The translations under genes were made by a program, and so were the position numbers. A DNA stretch of 64,000 nt from NCBI RefSeq assembly GCF_900239345.1, contig NZ_OESZ01000023.1, forward strand, positions 124,001 through 188,000, written 5' to 3'. Positions 42,926-52,984 of this stretch are shown here, piece after piece. The stretch comes from Tenacibaculum dicentrarchi (lineage in GTDB: Bacteria; Bacteroidota; Bacteroidia; Flavobacteriales; Flavobacteriaceae). The notes beneath the pieces are model-generated. The model was not told where the DNA came from, made no database searches, and saw nothing but the letters and a program-made list of their open reading frames with translations. Numbering within the stretch: the stretch's first letter is position 1; every line of letters starts with the position of its first letter.

Positions 42926-43789
42926 TTAATAATTCCACATATCCATTTCACGATTACGAATACCTTCTTTAATTCTATCGGCTTCTAATAATTGAAATAA
43001 AGAATTTCCTCGAACATAATCTTTAATATTTCTATCTCCGTAAATATTCTCTTCTTTTATTATTGTTGAATTAAATCTTCTAGCATTAAGTAGGTTATCA
43101 TACGATAATGGTTTTGAAGAATTTATAGGATTAAACACCTTAGAATTGTGCAATGTTTCTCTTGCATCTGGAAAAAATACCCAAAACAATTCATACGCAC
43201 TATCTTTATCATCAATCCCTTCTACTCCAAGAACCTGAACATCAGGACCCATTGGCGCTAAAGCCAACATACGATACTTAAGTTCTCCTCCTCTTTTATC
43301 AAAATACCAAATTCCTTTTAACATGTATCCTTTAATATCTGCAGATTGCACTGAATAAGGATCCATATTTCCGTAACCATCGTCACGTTCGTTATAGGTC
43401 ATTGATTTAATTTCCTCCATTCCTATTTTTGTTGTAAAATAAGAATCACTATATACTTCTGTAATTTCACCATTACTAACACCTTTTAATAAAGTATCAA
43501 ATAATGAACGTCTTGTTAAACCTGCATTTGTAGTATCAACCGGATAATAATAAGGTAAATTGATTTTTTGATTTATATCTACATATTCCCATACCACTTT
43601 AGACCACAATACATCTCTATCGCTAATATAGCCATAAGGAAGTGGTTTGTCATCCTCTGAAGCAATTTGGGCTTCAGATTTAAATCCAATCTCTTCGACC
43701 TTTTTAGAATTTAAAAGGTTAGCCTGAGCACCTACATAACTTGTAGTTGCAAGGGCAAATAAAACCATATAAAAACGCTTCCAATTCAT
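42926..43789 (-). CDS. gldN: Gliding motility / type IX secretion protein GldN
   Basis: GldN is a periplasmic ring component that, with GldK, links the GldL-GldM motor to the outer membrane in the type IX secretion system. The 287-residue protein has a signal peptide (VLFALATTSYVGAQA). Its core includes ISDRDVLWSKVVWEYVDINQ, NLPYYYPVDTT, RRSLFDTLLKGV, FDKRGGELKYRMLALAPMGP and ELFWVFFPDARETL, diagnostic for GldN/PorN. It follows gldM by 19 nt and closes the operon. Confidence 0.96.
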   Translation of the reverse strand: MNWKRFYMVLFALATTSYVGAQANLLNSKKVEEIGFKSEAQIASEDDKPLPYGYISDRDVLWSKVVWEYVDINQKINLPYYYPVDTTNAGLTRRSLFDTLLKGVSNGEITEVYSDSYFTTKIGMEEIKSMTYNERDDGYGNMDPYSVQSADIKGYMLKGIWYFDKRGGELKYRMLALAPMGPDVQVLGVEGIDDKDSAYELFWVFFPDARETLHNSKVFNPINSSKPLSYDNLLNARRFNSTIIKEENIYGDRNIKDYVRGNSLFQLLEADRIKEGIRNREMDMWNY

Positions 43790-43808
43790 ACTTTAAAATT
43801 TTTACTTA

Positions 43809-45347
43809 TTAATTAGTAATCTCAATACTGACAGGTAATACTTTCTTAATCTTATAATTAGACCCAGAAACAGAAGCTTTAATATCATAAATAACAATAA
43901 TATCATTTCTTCTTGCTTTTGCAAGTGCCTGTTTTGCTCTAGCATTTAAGTTTCTACCACTTACAGGGATTGTTACCTGTCCTGGTACTTTAACTTTAAA
44001 GCTAGATACATTTAATTTTAAATCGAATAAGAAATCAGGTAAACCAGCAGCTACGTTAATTCTAGCTAAACTTGCTTTTGGCATTTTTACTGTTCCATAT
44101 TGATTTCTTACCATACCAACAGCTGGAGGTATATCTTTAATTCTGTATTTTTTAGGAGTACTAATTTTTCCTCCTCCTGGTAAAGTTGCAGAAACTCTAA
44201 TAGTTACTTCACTTCCTTTACCTGGATTCATTATGTATTTATCTCCTTTAATTCTTTTTAAACCTGGTGCTGATGCAGAAACTTTATTTCCTGATACTCC
44301 TGGTACAGATATCGTTAATGGATTTGATAAACCACGGTAAACAACATTCATTTTATCAGCAGAAACAACTGCTTCATTTGGTTTAGGAATTACTGAGTAT
44401 CCTCCTAAAATAGGAATAGTTACTATCGAATCTCCTTGTTTAAATTGAAATTCTCCTTTTAATTCTTTGTCACCTACTGAACCTGCTGGCCCATCTAAAA
44501 TAACCTGTCCTGCTTGAATTTTATCAGCAGCCATTTCTTTACCATTTAAAATAACTTTTTCAGCTGTTAAATTCGGATCATTTTTACCTAAAACGATTTT
44601 TCCTGATAATTTCTCACCTGGATAATATGCATTTTTTTCAAAAACAATCATTGCATCATAATTACTCATAGATACAGCACTCTCTAACTCACCTTGTAAT
44701 AAAGCTGTTAAAGCATCTGCTTCTGTAGTTTTAATATCTGCCTGAATTTGTGTTAATTTAGTTAATGATGCAATTAAAGGAAATCCTTCAAAATTATAGC
44801 TTAACCATTTTTTAGTAACGCCATCTTGTCCTTTAACATCATTTGTACTAAAACGAGCAGCAACTACTTTTGATAATTCAGAAGCACCTAAAGTTGTTAA
44901 AGATTTATTCTTAAAATCATTAATTTTTGCTACAAATTCTTTTCCTTTAGCAGTTGTTTTTCCACTAGCAAAAAAGTATTGATCTAAGAACCCTGATTTG
45001 TCCATAGATTCATACTTTTTCATGTCTTCTTTTTTTACCTCACTGGTCATTTGAGTTTTCAAATCAGCAATGTAAGAAAAAAGATTATCAGCGCTTATTT
45101 TAAGTGCATCTGTTTTCTTTTTAGCCTCACCATACTGCTTTGCTTGTTGACTCGCTTTTTCAGCTAAAGTTGCATATGCTGCTGCATTTTTCTCGGTAGA
45201 TCTAATGTTAGATTCCGAAAGTTTTTCATTCATTAATCCAAATGCTGATAAAACTTCTTTACTCATATTCATCGCTAACATCGATATGAATACAAGGTAC
45301 ATTAAGTTTACCATCCTTTGCCTTGGTGACTGTTTTCCTCCTGCCAT
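43809..45347 (-). CDS. gldM: Gliding motility / type IX secretion motor protein GldM
   Basis: GldM forms, with GldL, the proton-driven rotary motor that powers type IX secretion and gliding. The 512-residue protein starts MAGGKQSPRQRMVNLMYLVF. It has a single TM helix (about 12-32), a helical periplasmic D1 domain (about 35-220) and beta-rich D2-D4 domains (AYYPGEKLSGKIVLGKNDPN, ISVPGVSGNKVSASAPGLKR, GTVKMPKASLARINVAAGLP). The length matches the family. It lies between gldL and gldN. Confidence 0.97.
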   Translation of the reverse strand: MAGGKQSPRQRMVNLMYLVFISMLAMNMSKEVLSAFGLMNEKLSESNIRSTEKNAAAYATLAEKASQQAKQYGEAKKKTDALKISADNLFSYIADLKTQMTSEVKKEDMKKYESMDKSGFLDQYFFASGKTTAKGKEFVAKINDFKNKSLTTLGASELSKVVAARFSTNDVKGQDGVTKKWLSYNFEGFPLIASLTKLTQIQADIKTTEADALTALLQGELESAVSMSNYDAMIVFEKNAYYPGEKLSGKIVLGKNDPNLTAEKVILNGKEMAADKIQAGQVILDGPAGSVGDKELKGEFQFKQGDSIVTIPILGGYSVIPKPNEAVVSADKMNVVYRGLSNPLTISVPGVSGNKVSASAPGLKRIKGDKYIMNPGKGSEVTIRVSATLPGGGKISTPKKYRIKDIPPAVGMVRNQYGTVKMPKASLARINVAAGLPDFLFDLKLNVSSFKVKVPGQVTIPVSGRNLNARAKQALAKARRNDIIVIYDIKASVSGSNYKIKKVLPVSIEITN

Positions 45348-45391
45348 TTTAATTAGTTTGTTTAGTTAATAAAATTAGATAAACTAATTAA

Positions 45392-46048
45392 TTATTTAGT
45401 TGACATTGCTGTTAACATTCCTCCATATACTCCATTTAAAGAAGATAAATTGGTTGCTAATGATTGCATTTGCTCTTGTAAACGTTGAGAATTTTCAACT
45501 AAAGAAGAGTTTAATTCTGATTGCTTTGCAGCATTTTCAACTTGTGTAGTATATAATCCGTTTAAAGATTCTAATTTAGCAGCAGCCATTGACATTTGCT
45601 CGTTATACTGATTTGTTGATGCAACTGTCGTTGAAGTAGCTGTTAAACCTTCTGCAGCTCCTTGAAAACCTTTAATACTCTCTCCTAAACTTGAAATTAA
45701 ATTTGCATCTAACTTTGCTTCTTTTAAAATAGTGTCTAATTTTTCAGATAACATACTTTGTGCTTGTTCAGGTACAGCTTCAACATTCTTCGTCTTTTTA
45801 CCTAAAGACTGTCCTCCTGCTAATTCTGGGTATACTTTTGACCAGTCTAATTCTTCTTCAATTGGTTCAAATGCCGACATTGCAAAAATAAGTGCCTCTA
45901 CAACTAAACCAGCTGTTAACATTACTCCACCTGTTAATGGTCCGATTTTAAAGTGCATAATTTTGAATAAAGCTCCTAATATTACTACAGATGCTCCTAA
46001 ACCATACGCCATGTTGGTTAATTTCTTTTTTGTTCTTGACTGTGCCAT
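45392..46048 (-). CDS. gldL: Gliding motility / type IX secretion motor protein GldL
   Basis: GldL is the inner-membrane stator-like partner of GldM. The 218-residue protein has two TM helices (about 12-30 and 37-58; GLGASVVILGALFKIMHFKI and VMLTAGLVVEALIFAMSAFE). A buried Glu at 51 in TM2 and His32 in the loop match the residues implicated in proton coupling in GldL (family knowledge). The long cytoplasmic domain is coiled-coil rich. It lies 51 nt after gldK and 45 nt before gldM. Confidence 0.96.
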   Translation of the reverse strand: MAQSRTKKKLTNMAYGLGASVVILGALFKIMHFKIGPLTGGVMLTAGLVVEALIFAMSAFEPIEEELDWSKVYPELAGGQSLGKKTKNVEAVPEQAQSMLSEKLDTILKEAKLDANLISSLGESIKGFQGAAEGLTATSTTVASTNQYNEQMSMAAAKLESLNGLYTTQVENAAKQSELNSSLVENSQRLQEQMQSLATNLSSLNGVYGGMLTAMSTK

Positions 46049-46098
46049 AATTGTTTGTTTGTTGGGGATTATTATTTATTACTATTATTAATTCTTGT

Positions 46099-47475
46099 TT
46101 ACTTGCTTTTGTTTGTACCTAAATAATCTTGTACTGTTCTAAAGCCTATGTAACTTCTTGCTGTATCAGCATATTCCCAATCACGAGAACTCACTTCTAA
46201 GAAATACGCTACATCTTTCCATGAACCACCACGGATAATTTTTCTTCGGTTTTCTTTAATTTCTACATTTGGATTCATTGTTGACCCCATGTAGTAAGAC
46301 ATTTGATTGTATGCTGTGTTTGTCCATTCAGAAACATTACCTGACATATTAAACAAACCATATTCATTAGCATTATAAGAGTCTGCTTCTACGGTATATA
46401 AAGCGCCATCAGCAGCGTAATCTCCACGTACAGGTTTAAAGTTTGCTAAAAAACAACCTCTATCACTTGTTGTACTAGGACCACCCCAAGGGTATTTTCC
46501 AAAATTTAACCCACCACGAGCAGCATATTCCCATTCTGCTTCGGTAGGTAATCTGAAAGAAGGAACTAATCCTAATTTCTTTTTAGATCGTTGGAAATTA
46601 TTTTTGGTTTGTGTTCTCCAATGACAAAAAGCTTTTGCTTGGTTCCAAGTAACTCCAACTACAGGGTAATCTTCATATGCCTTGTGTGCAAAATATTCCT
46701 GATGCATTGGATCATTATATGAGTAATTAAAATCTTTAATCCAGACAGTGGTATCAGGGTATACATCAACAACCTCATCTTTCATAAAATCTTTTCTATT
46801 TTTACCTGTTTTAGCTGCCTGCTCATTATCAAACCAATAATACCTATATTTTAAAAATTTTGTATTAAAAGTTCTTATTCCATTTAAGGATTCATCTTTT
46901 TTAAGGTATAAAGAGTCCATAACTTCTACATAATCAGCATCAGGATATTCCTGTTGTTCCCAAGCAAGATCTTCTTCCCAATTTAGAGGTTTTAAAGAAT
47001 CTAACCCTTCACCTAATTCGTAGTAATTTTCACGCATATATTTTGCATATGGTGATTCATTCAACGTATCTGTTGATGCAAAAGCGTACAATTGAATACC
47101 TTCAGCATTTTTACTTCCTCCTTCTTCACTTTCTCCTCCTGAAGCAAATTCAGCCTGATAGGCTAATTTTGTTCTAGTAACAGAATCACGTACCCAAAAA
47201 ACAAATTGTTTGTATTCGCTATTTGTTATTTCAGTTTCGTCCATATAAAATGGCTGTACTGTTACCGTTTTTGTTGGAGCATTCATAGCCCCTAAAGGGT
47301 CTTCATCTTGCTTACCCATTGTAAAAGAGCCTCCAGGGATTTTAGCCATTCCAAACGGTTTTTCAGCAAACCACTTTCTGTTCGACTTGTCTCCTACTAA
47401 CTCTCCTCTATCACTACTTGAACCACAAGCGTAAATTAGAGATACTAACAATGCAAATATTACTACTTTTTTCAT
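46099..47475 (-). CDS. gldK: Gliding motility / type IX secretion lipoprotein GldK
   Basis: GldK is an outer-membrane-attached lipoprotein that builds the periplasmic ring with GldN. The 458-residue protein has a lipobox (SLIYACGSS). Its formylglycine-generating-enzyme-like domain runs from AKIPGGSFTMGKQDEDPLGA through YMDETEITNSEYKQFVFWVR, RLPTEAEWEYAARGGLNFG and YGLFNMSGNVSEWTNTAYN to RRKIIRGGSWKD. The catalytic Cys pair of true FGE is absent, as in other GldK proteins. It is the first gene of gldKLMN. Confidence 0.97.
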   Translation of the reverse strand: MKKVVIFALLVSLIYACGSSSDRGELVGDKSNRKWFAEKPFGMAKIPGGSFTMGKQDEDPLGAMNAPTKTVTVQPFYMDETEITNSEYKQFVFWVRDSVTRTKLAYQAEFASGGESEEGGSKNAEGIQLYAFASTDTLNESPYAKYMRENYYELGEGLDSLKPLNWEEDLAWEQQEYPDADYVEVMDSLYLKKDESLNGIRTFNTKFLKYRYYWFDNEQAAKTGKNRKDFMKDEVVDVYPDTTVWIKDFNYSYNDPMHQEYFAHKAYEDYPVVGVTWNQAKAFCHWRTQTKNNFQRSKKKLGLVPSFRLPTEAEWEYAARGGLNFGKYPWGGPSTTSDRGCFLANFKPVRGDYAADGALYTVEADSYNANEYGLFNMSGNVSEWTNTAYNQMSYYMGSTMNPNVEIKENRRKIIRGGSWKDVAYFLEVSSRDWEYADTARSYIGFRTVQDYLGTNKSK

Positions 47476-47573
47476 ATTATATCTTTCTTATAATGGGGAT
47501 GGTAAACCTATTATTTTTTTCATTAAAAAACAATTACGTGTTCTACTTTTTTATATCTAAATATAACTTATTC

Positions 47574-48734
47574 TTAAACAAGTTTTTGCAACGCTTTATA
47601 CCATCTGTCTGGCATCTTTCCTTTTAATGCTTGTTCATAATCTTTATAGTTACACGGTACTAACGCATGCCTTTTGTGTTTAGTATTCGAAATCATATTT
47701 ATTTCCATCCACCAACGACCACTTTTATCACTTTTATAAAAGTTTATAGGATCATCGTCTGTTAATAATATCGTAAATTTACGGTAATTATCTTTAGATA
47801 CAAATGGATAATCTTTAGCTCTAGCATTAACTCCTTCAATAAAAAACCAAATCATTTGTGCTATTAAACTTGCAGTTTGATTGTTCAAATCAAATAGGCT
47901 GTTATATTCATAGACACCAAAAGAGGTTACTTTGTCACTTATTCCTGCATATCTTGCAATAGCACAAATTTCTTCACCATAGAAACCATTAGGTGAGGCA
48001 TTTTTATTTGCTGGTGCTTCGCTTTGGCGAACAGAACTAATATCTATGCTAATAATATCAGCATCTCTCATTATAGGCTCTACAAGCCTTACATCTTTAA
48101 CTTCGCCCAACCTAAAGGCATCAAAATATAATTTATCTAATAACTCTATTTCTTCTTGTGAATTAAAATAAGTTTGATACCCTATATTACTATAATTAAA
48201 CAAATTATTAGGCTGTTCCATAATAATTTTACTTAAAAAAGAACTAGAACGTAAACGTTCATTCATTGCACCTAAATCGAATTTACTATCTACCGATACT
48301 AAATTAACTGTTTGTTCTAAAGAATCATAACCTCTATAATTTGCGTACGTTAAATCTTGGCTACCGCCTATTAATATAGGTATTATTTTTTTACTAAGCA
48401 AATATTCAATAGAAGAACTCACTGCAAAATAAGTATCTTTAAGAGTATTTCCTTGTTCTATATTACCTAAATCAGCTACTTTAGTTTTCCAGTTACCTGG
48501 AAATAATTTATATAATTTTTCACGAATAGCTTCTAAATTATCACCACAACCCTGGTTATCAGGAGCTCCTCGACCATCTTCTACACCTATAACAACAATA
48601 CTTACTTCTGATAAATCGGGCAAACCGTTTACCTTTGTATGTATTTCAATATTTCTGCCTAAAGATTTCATAGATTGCGAAGTTAAATTCGTTACTAATG
48701 TATCTTTTATAGGAATAAAAAAATTAAAATCCAT
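47574..48734 (-). CDS. Arginase/formimidoylglutamase-fold protein lacking the metal ligands
   Basis: A 386-residue protein with the ureohydrolase alpha/beta fold: IVVIGVEDGRGAPDNQGCGD, PILIGGSQDLTYANYRGY, LVSVDSKFDLGAMNERL and IISIDISSVRQSEAPA. In active enzymes these motifs are GGDH, DAHxD and DxDxxDP, which hold the two Mn ions. Here they read GGSQD (123-127), DSKFD (149-153) and DISSVRQ (231-237), so most ligands are gone. It is therefore unlikely to hydrolyse guanidino compounds. It lies between topA and gldK, an order I recall in other gliding flavobacteria, so a structural or regulatory role near the Gld machinery is possible. Confidence 0.82.
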   Translation of the reverse strand: MDFNFFIPIKDTLVTNLTSQSMKSLGRNIEIHTKVNGLPDLSEVSIVVIGVEDGRGAPDNQGCGDNLEAIREKLYKLFPGNWKTKVADLGNIEQGNTLKDTYFAVSSSIEYLLSKKIIPILIGGSQDLTYANYRGYDSLEQTVNLVSVDSKFDLGAMNERLRSSSFLSKIIMEQPNNLFNYSNIGYQTYFNSQEEIELLDKLYFDAFRLGEVKDVRLVEPIMRDADIISIDISSVRQSEAPANKNASPNGFYGEEICAIARYAGISDKVTSFGVYEYNSLFDLNNQTASLIAQMIWFFIEGVNARAKDYPFVSKDNYRKFTILLTDDDPINFYKSDKSGRWWMEINMISNTKHKRHALVPCNYKDYEQALKGKMPDRWYKALQKLV

Positions 48735-48799
48735 TATTATAATTATTAGGGCTTTTAAGATGCTTGCAATATACTAAACTATTTTTTTTGAGCGATGTT

Positions 48800-51310
48800 T
48801 TATTTCTTTTTCACCACTTTCTTTTTCACTACCTTTTTAGTTGCCTTCTTTTTTACAACTTTCTTTTTAGGTGTTTTTGACTCAATAATTTTTACAGCTT
48901 CTTCTTTAGTCATCTTTTCAATGTCGGTCGTTTTAGGCATTTCTACCTTTATTTTCCCTTTTATAACATTAAAACGTCCCCAACGTGCTTTTTCTACTCG
49001 AATTTCAACATCTTCCCAATTGTGTAATACTTTATCGATTTCCTTCTGTTTTTTAACCTCTATTAATTCAATAATATCGGCATCAGTAAGATTATCAAAA
49101 TCATATTTTTTATTTACATTAATAAAAATTGAATTCCATTTTAAGTATGGACCAAAACGTCCTACGCCCTTTTGCACAGGTAATTCTTCATAAAAGTAAA
49201 TTGGTGCATCAGCTTTTTGCTTTGCTACGATTAGTTCTTCGGCTCTTGGCAAATCTACTTCCATCGGATTTTCACCTTTATCTAAAGAAACAAACATTGC
49301 TCCAAATTTAATATAAGGTCCAAAACGTCCATTAGAAACAATTACCTCTTGATCTTCATAGGTACCTAAATTTTTCGGAAGCAAAAATAATTCTAATGCT
49401 TCTTCAAGTGTAATTGTACCTAAATGTTGTTCTTTATTTAAAGATGCAAATTGTTTTTCTTCATCTTCAGGAGCTCCAATTTGTGCAATTGGTCCAAACT
49501 TCCCTAAACGAACTAAAATTGTTTTTCCTGATTCAGGATGTTTTCCTAAAATGCGCTCTCCGCTTTCTCTTTCGGCGTTTTCTTTTACATGCTCTACTGT
49601 TTTATGAAAATCGATATAAAATCCTTTAATCATTTCTATCCAATCTTCATTTCCTTCTGAAATATCATCAAAAGAATTTTCAACTCTGGCTGTAAATCCA
49701 AAATCTAAAATATTAGAGAAATTTGCAACTAAAAAATCGTTTACAATATTTCCTATATCGGTAGGAACTAATTTATTTTTATTTGAGCCTGTTTTTTCTG
49801 TTAATAATTCACTTTGCACAACTTTATTAGACAGAATCATCTGTTCATAATTACGTTCTACACCTTCATTTTCTCCTTTCTCTACATAACCTCTTCGTTG
49901 TACAGTAGAAATTGTTGGAGCGTAAGTAGATGGTCTACCAATACCTAATTCTTCTAATTGTTTTACTAAAGATGCTTCTGTAAAACGGTAAGGAGGACTT
50001 GTAAAACGTTGTGTTGCATTAATAAAATTATAAGCTAAGTTTTCGCCAGTAGTTAAATTTGGTAACATACCTGCTTGCTCTTCTTCTTCGTTGTCAGTTC
50101 CTTCTAAATATACTTTTAAGAAACCATCAAACTTAATCATTTCACCGTTTGCTGTAAATATTTTATCATTTTCAGAATTGGCTATTTTTACATTGGTACG
50201 CTCTAATTGTGCATCACTCATTTGAGAAGCTAAGGTTCTTTTCCAAATTAAATCGTACAACCTCGTTTGATCGTATTCAGTATCAATGCTATGTGTTTTC
50301 ATGTTTGTAGGACGAATTGCCTCATGCGCCTCTTGTGCACCTTTTGCTTTCGACTTAAACACTCTTTGTTTACTATATTCTTTTCCGTAATAATTACTAA
50401 TTTCTTCTTCAGCTGCATTTCTTGCATCATCAGATAAATTAACACTATCGGTTCTCATATAAGTAATTAAACCCGCCTCATATAAACGCTGTGCAACCTG
50501 CATTGTTTTCCCTACAGGAAAGCCTAATTTACGAGAAGCTTCTTGCTGTAAAGTTGATGTTGTAAATGGTGCTGCTGGCGATTTTTTTGCTGGTTTTTTA
50601 GTTAAATCAGCAATAGAAAATTCAGCATCTGCACACGATTTTAAAAAATCTTCAGCTAATTTTTTAGATGAAAAACTTTTAGGAATCGTTGCTTTAAATG
50701 TTTTTCCGTTAGTATTTGCAAACTGAGCAATAACCTTATAATGTGTTTCTGATTTAAAATCAAGAATACTGCGTTCTCTTTCTACAATTAAACGAACTGC
50801 AACAGATTGTACTCTACCTGCCGATAAACCTCCTTTTACTTTTCGCCATAAAACTGGTGATAATTCATATCCAACAAGCCTATCTAAAACTCTACGAGCT
50901 TGCTGTGCATTGACCATATTATAGTCAATATCTCTAGGGTTTTCAACTGCTTTTAAAATAGCATTTTTAGTGATTTCATGAAAAACAATACGTTTTGTAT
51001 TATCGTCATTTAATTTTAATTGCTCTTTTAAATGCCAAGCTATTGCTTCCCCTTCTCTATCCTCATCACTTGCTAACCAAACAGTTTCTGCTTTTTTAGC
51101 CAAAGATTTTAACTTCTTAACAACTGGTTTTTTATCATCAGAAATTATATATTTCGGACTAAAATCACCTTCAACATCAATTCCTAATTCCTTCGAAGGT
51201 AAATCTGCAATATGACCATAACTAGATTCTACTTGAAAATCTTTTCCTAGGAATTTTTCAATCGTTTTTGCCTTTGCAGGTGACTCAACTATAACTAAAT
51301 TCTTTGCCAT
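48800..51310 (-). CDS. topA: DNA topoisomerase I
   Basis: TopA relaxes negative supercoils through a transient 5'-phosphotyrosine. The ATG at 51310 gives MAKNLVIVESPAKAKTIEKF, the canonical start. The TOPRIM domain has WLASDEDREGEAIAWHL, and the active-site Tyr is in EAGLITYMRTDSVNLS. The C-terminal part has no zinc-finger cysteines; it has three or four Toprim_Crpt repeats (RLGKFGPIAQIG, SNGRFGPYIKFG, GVGRFGPYLKWN) and a strongly basic Lys/Val tail. About 836 residues. Confidence 0.97.
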   Translation of the reverse strand: MAKNLVIVESPAKAKTIEKFLGKDFQVESSYGHIADLPSKELGIDVEGDFSPKYIISDDKKPVVKKLKSLAKKAETVWLASDEDREGEAIAWHLKEQLKLNDDNTKRIVFHEITKNAILKAVENPRDIDYNMVNAQQARRVLDRLVGYELSPVLWRKVKGGLSAGRVQSVAVRLIVERERSILDFKSETHYKVIAQFANTNGKTFKATIPKSFSSKKLAEDFLKSCADAEFSIADLTKKPAKKSPAAPFTTSTLQQEASRKLGFPVGKTMQVAQRLYEAGLITYMRTDSVNLSDDARNAAEEEISNYYGKEYSKQRVFKSKAKGAQEAHEAIRPTNMKTHSIDTEYDQTRLYDLIWKRTLASQMSDAQLERTNVKIANSENDKIFTANGEMIKFDGFLKVYLEGTDNEEEEQAGMLPNLTTGENLAYNFINATQRFTSPPYRFTEASLVKQLEELGIGRPSTYAPTISTVQRRGYVEKGENEGVERNYEQMILSNKVVQSELLTEKTGSNKNKLVPTDIGNIVNDFLVANFSNILDFGFTARVENSFDDISEGNEDWIEMIKGFYIDFHKTVEHVKENAERESGERILGKHPESGKTILVRLGKFGPIAQIGAPEDEEKQFASLNKEQHLGTITLEEALELFLLPKNLGTYEDQEVIVSNGRFGPYIKFGAMFVSLDKGENPMEVDLPRAEELIVAKQKADAPIYFYEELPVQKGVGRFGPYLKWNSIFINVNKKYDFDNLTDADIIELIEVKKQKEIDKVLHNWEDVEIRVEKARWGRFNVIKGKIKVEMPKTTDIEKMTKEEAVKIIESKTPKKKVVKKKATKKVVKKKVVKKK

Positions 51311-51456
51311 ATCTCTGTTCAATTATCTCTTTTTGCATCCTATTATTATAACGATGCTTTGAGTTTGCAAAAGTAGAATGTTTTTTTTTAAAAAAAACTT
51401 TTTGTTGAACTTTTCCTCTCTAAATAGCAAAAAATCAACAATAAATTTCTGCCAAT

Positions 51457-51490
51457 TTGTCATAAAACTTATATTTTGGTTGTATCTTTG
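51457..51490 (+). promoter_or_regulatory. Bacteroidota-type promoter for miaB
   Basis: TTG (51457-51459) and TATCTTTG (51483-51490) are 23 nt apart. The start of transcription near 51497 would leave a very short leader before the ATG at 51505. Confidence 0.55.
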
Positions 51491-51504
51491 CCATCATTTT
51501 TATT

Positions 51505-52965
51505 ATGAATATGGAGCACACAGAGAAGGTTATCGATGAAAAAGTACAAGGAAAATCACTTGTAACAACACATAAAAAAGAAAACTCAAAAAAATTATTT
51601 ATAGAAAGTTACGGTTGTCAAATGAACATGAATGACAGCGAAATTGTAGCTGCTATTTTAGCCGAACAAGGTTTTAATACTACACAAACTTTAGAGGAAG
51701 CCGATTTAGTTTTAGTAAATACCTGTTCTATTAGAGAAAAAGCAGAAACAACAATCCGTAAACGTTTACAAAAATACAATGCTGTTAAAAAAACAAATCC
51801 GACCATGAAAGTGGGTGTTTTAGGATGTATGGCAGAACGTTTAAAAGAAAAATTTTTAGAAGAAGAAAAAATAGTTGATTTAGTTGTAGGACCAGATGCT
51901 TACAGAGATTTACCTAATTTATTAGATGAAATTGATGCAGGTAGAGATGCTATAAACGTAATCCTTTCTAAAGAAGAAACTTATGGTGATGTTGCTCCTG
52001 TACGTTTAAACTCTAACGGAGTTTCGGCATTTGTATCAATAACTCGTGGATGCGATAACATGTGTACTTTTTGTGTAGTTCCGTTTACTCGTGGACGCGA
52101 GCGAAGTAGAGACCCTAAAAGTGTTTTAGAGGAAATAAAATCGATGCACGACAAAAACTTTAAAGAAATTACTTTACTTGGGCAGAACGTAGATAGTTAT
52201 TTATGGTACGGTGGCGGATTGAAAAAAGATTTTAAGAAATCTTCAGAAATGGCACAAGCAACTGCCGTAGATTTTGCGCAATTATTAGATATGGCAGCTA
52301 CTGAGTTTCCTAAAATGAGATTCCGTTTTGCAACCTCTAATCCACAAGATATGAGTTTAGATGTGATTCGTGTTATGGCAAAACATAAAAACATTTGTAA
52401 ATACCTTCACTTACCTGTACAAAGTGGAAGTAACAATATGTTAAAAGCCATGAACCGTCAACATACTAGAGAAGAATATATGGAACTTGTTGATAATATC
52501 TTCAAAATAGTTCCTGAAATGTCTTTATCGCAAGATATGATTGTTGGTTTTTGTGGAGAAACAGAACAAGACCATCAAGACACCTTAGATTTAATGCGAT
52601 ATGTAAAATATGACTTTGGTTTTATGTTTGCTTATTCTGAAAGACCAGGAACTTTAGCTGCTAAAAAAATGCCCGATGATGTTCCTTTTGATGTAAAGAA
52701 AAGACGTTTACAAGAAATTATCGATTTACAACAAGAACATGCTTTATATAGAACACAACAACATTTAGGTAAAATTGAAGAGTTTTTAATTGAAGGTACT
52801 TCTAAGAAAAACCCGAATGAATGGAAAGCTAGAAATACACAAAATACTGTAGCTGTTTTTCCTAAAGAAAATTACAAATTAGGTGAATTTGTAATGATAA
52901 AAATAGAAGATTGCACTTCTGCAACCTTAAAAGGAACTGTTATTGGATATTCTGATAACAATTAA
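51505..52965 (+). CDS. miaB: tRNA-2-methylthio-N6-dimethylallyladenosine synthase
   Basis: MiaB is a radical-SAM enzyme that adds the 2-methylthio group to i6A37 of tRNAs reading U-starting codons. The 486-residue protein has an N-terminal MTTase domain (KLFIESYGCQMNMNDSEIVA, LVNTCSIREKAETT, VGVLGCMAERLKE), then the radical-SAM CxxxCxxC in RGCDNMCTFCVVPFTRG, and a TRAM domain (LIEGTSKKNP to ATLKGTVIG). All six cluster Cys are present. An N-terminal extension of about 25 residues is not conserved. Confidence 0.97.
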   Translation: MNMEHTEKVIDEKVQGKSLVTTHKKENSKKLFIESYGCQMNMNDSEIVAAILAEQGFNTTQTLEEADLVLVNTCSIREKAETTIRKRLQKYNAVKKTNPTMKVGVLGCMAERLKEKFLEEEKIVDLVVGPDAYRDLPNLLDEIDAGRDAINVILSKEETYGDVAPVRLNSNGVSAFVSITRGCDNMCTFCVVPFTRGRERSRDPKSVLEEIKSMHDKNFKEITLLGQNVDSYLWYGGGLKKDFKKSSEMAQATAVDFAQLLDMAATEFPKMRFRFATSNPQDMSLDVIRVMAKHKNICKYLHLPVQSGSNNMLKAMNRQHTREEYMELVDNIFKIVPEMSLSQDMIVGFCGETEQDHQDTLDLMRYVKYDFGFMFAYSERPGTLAAKKMPDDVPFDVKKRRLQEIIDLQQEHALYRTQQHLGKIEEFLIEGTSKKNPNEWKARNTQNTVAVFPKENYKLGEFVMIKIEDCTSATLKGTVIGYSDNN

Positions 52966-52984
52966 CAAAATATATTTAAAAAGT

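Noticed and set aside
48795..49193. Phe/Thr-rich open frame opposite the topA 3' end
   Set aside because: It is the complement of the Lys-rich TopA tail, so the composition is forced by the real gene.
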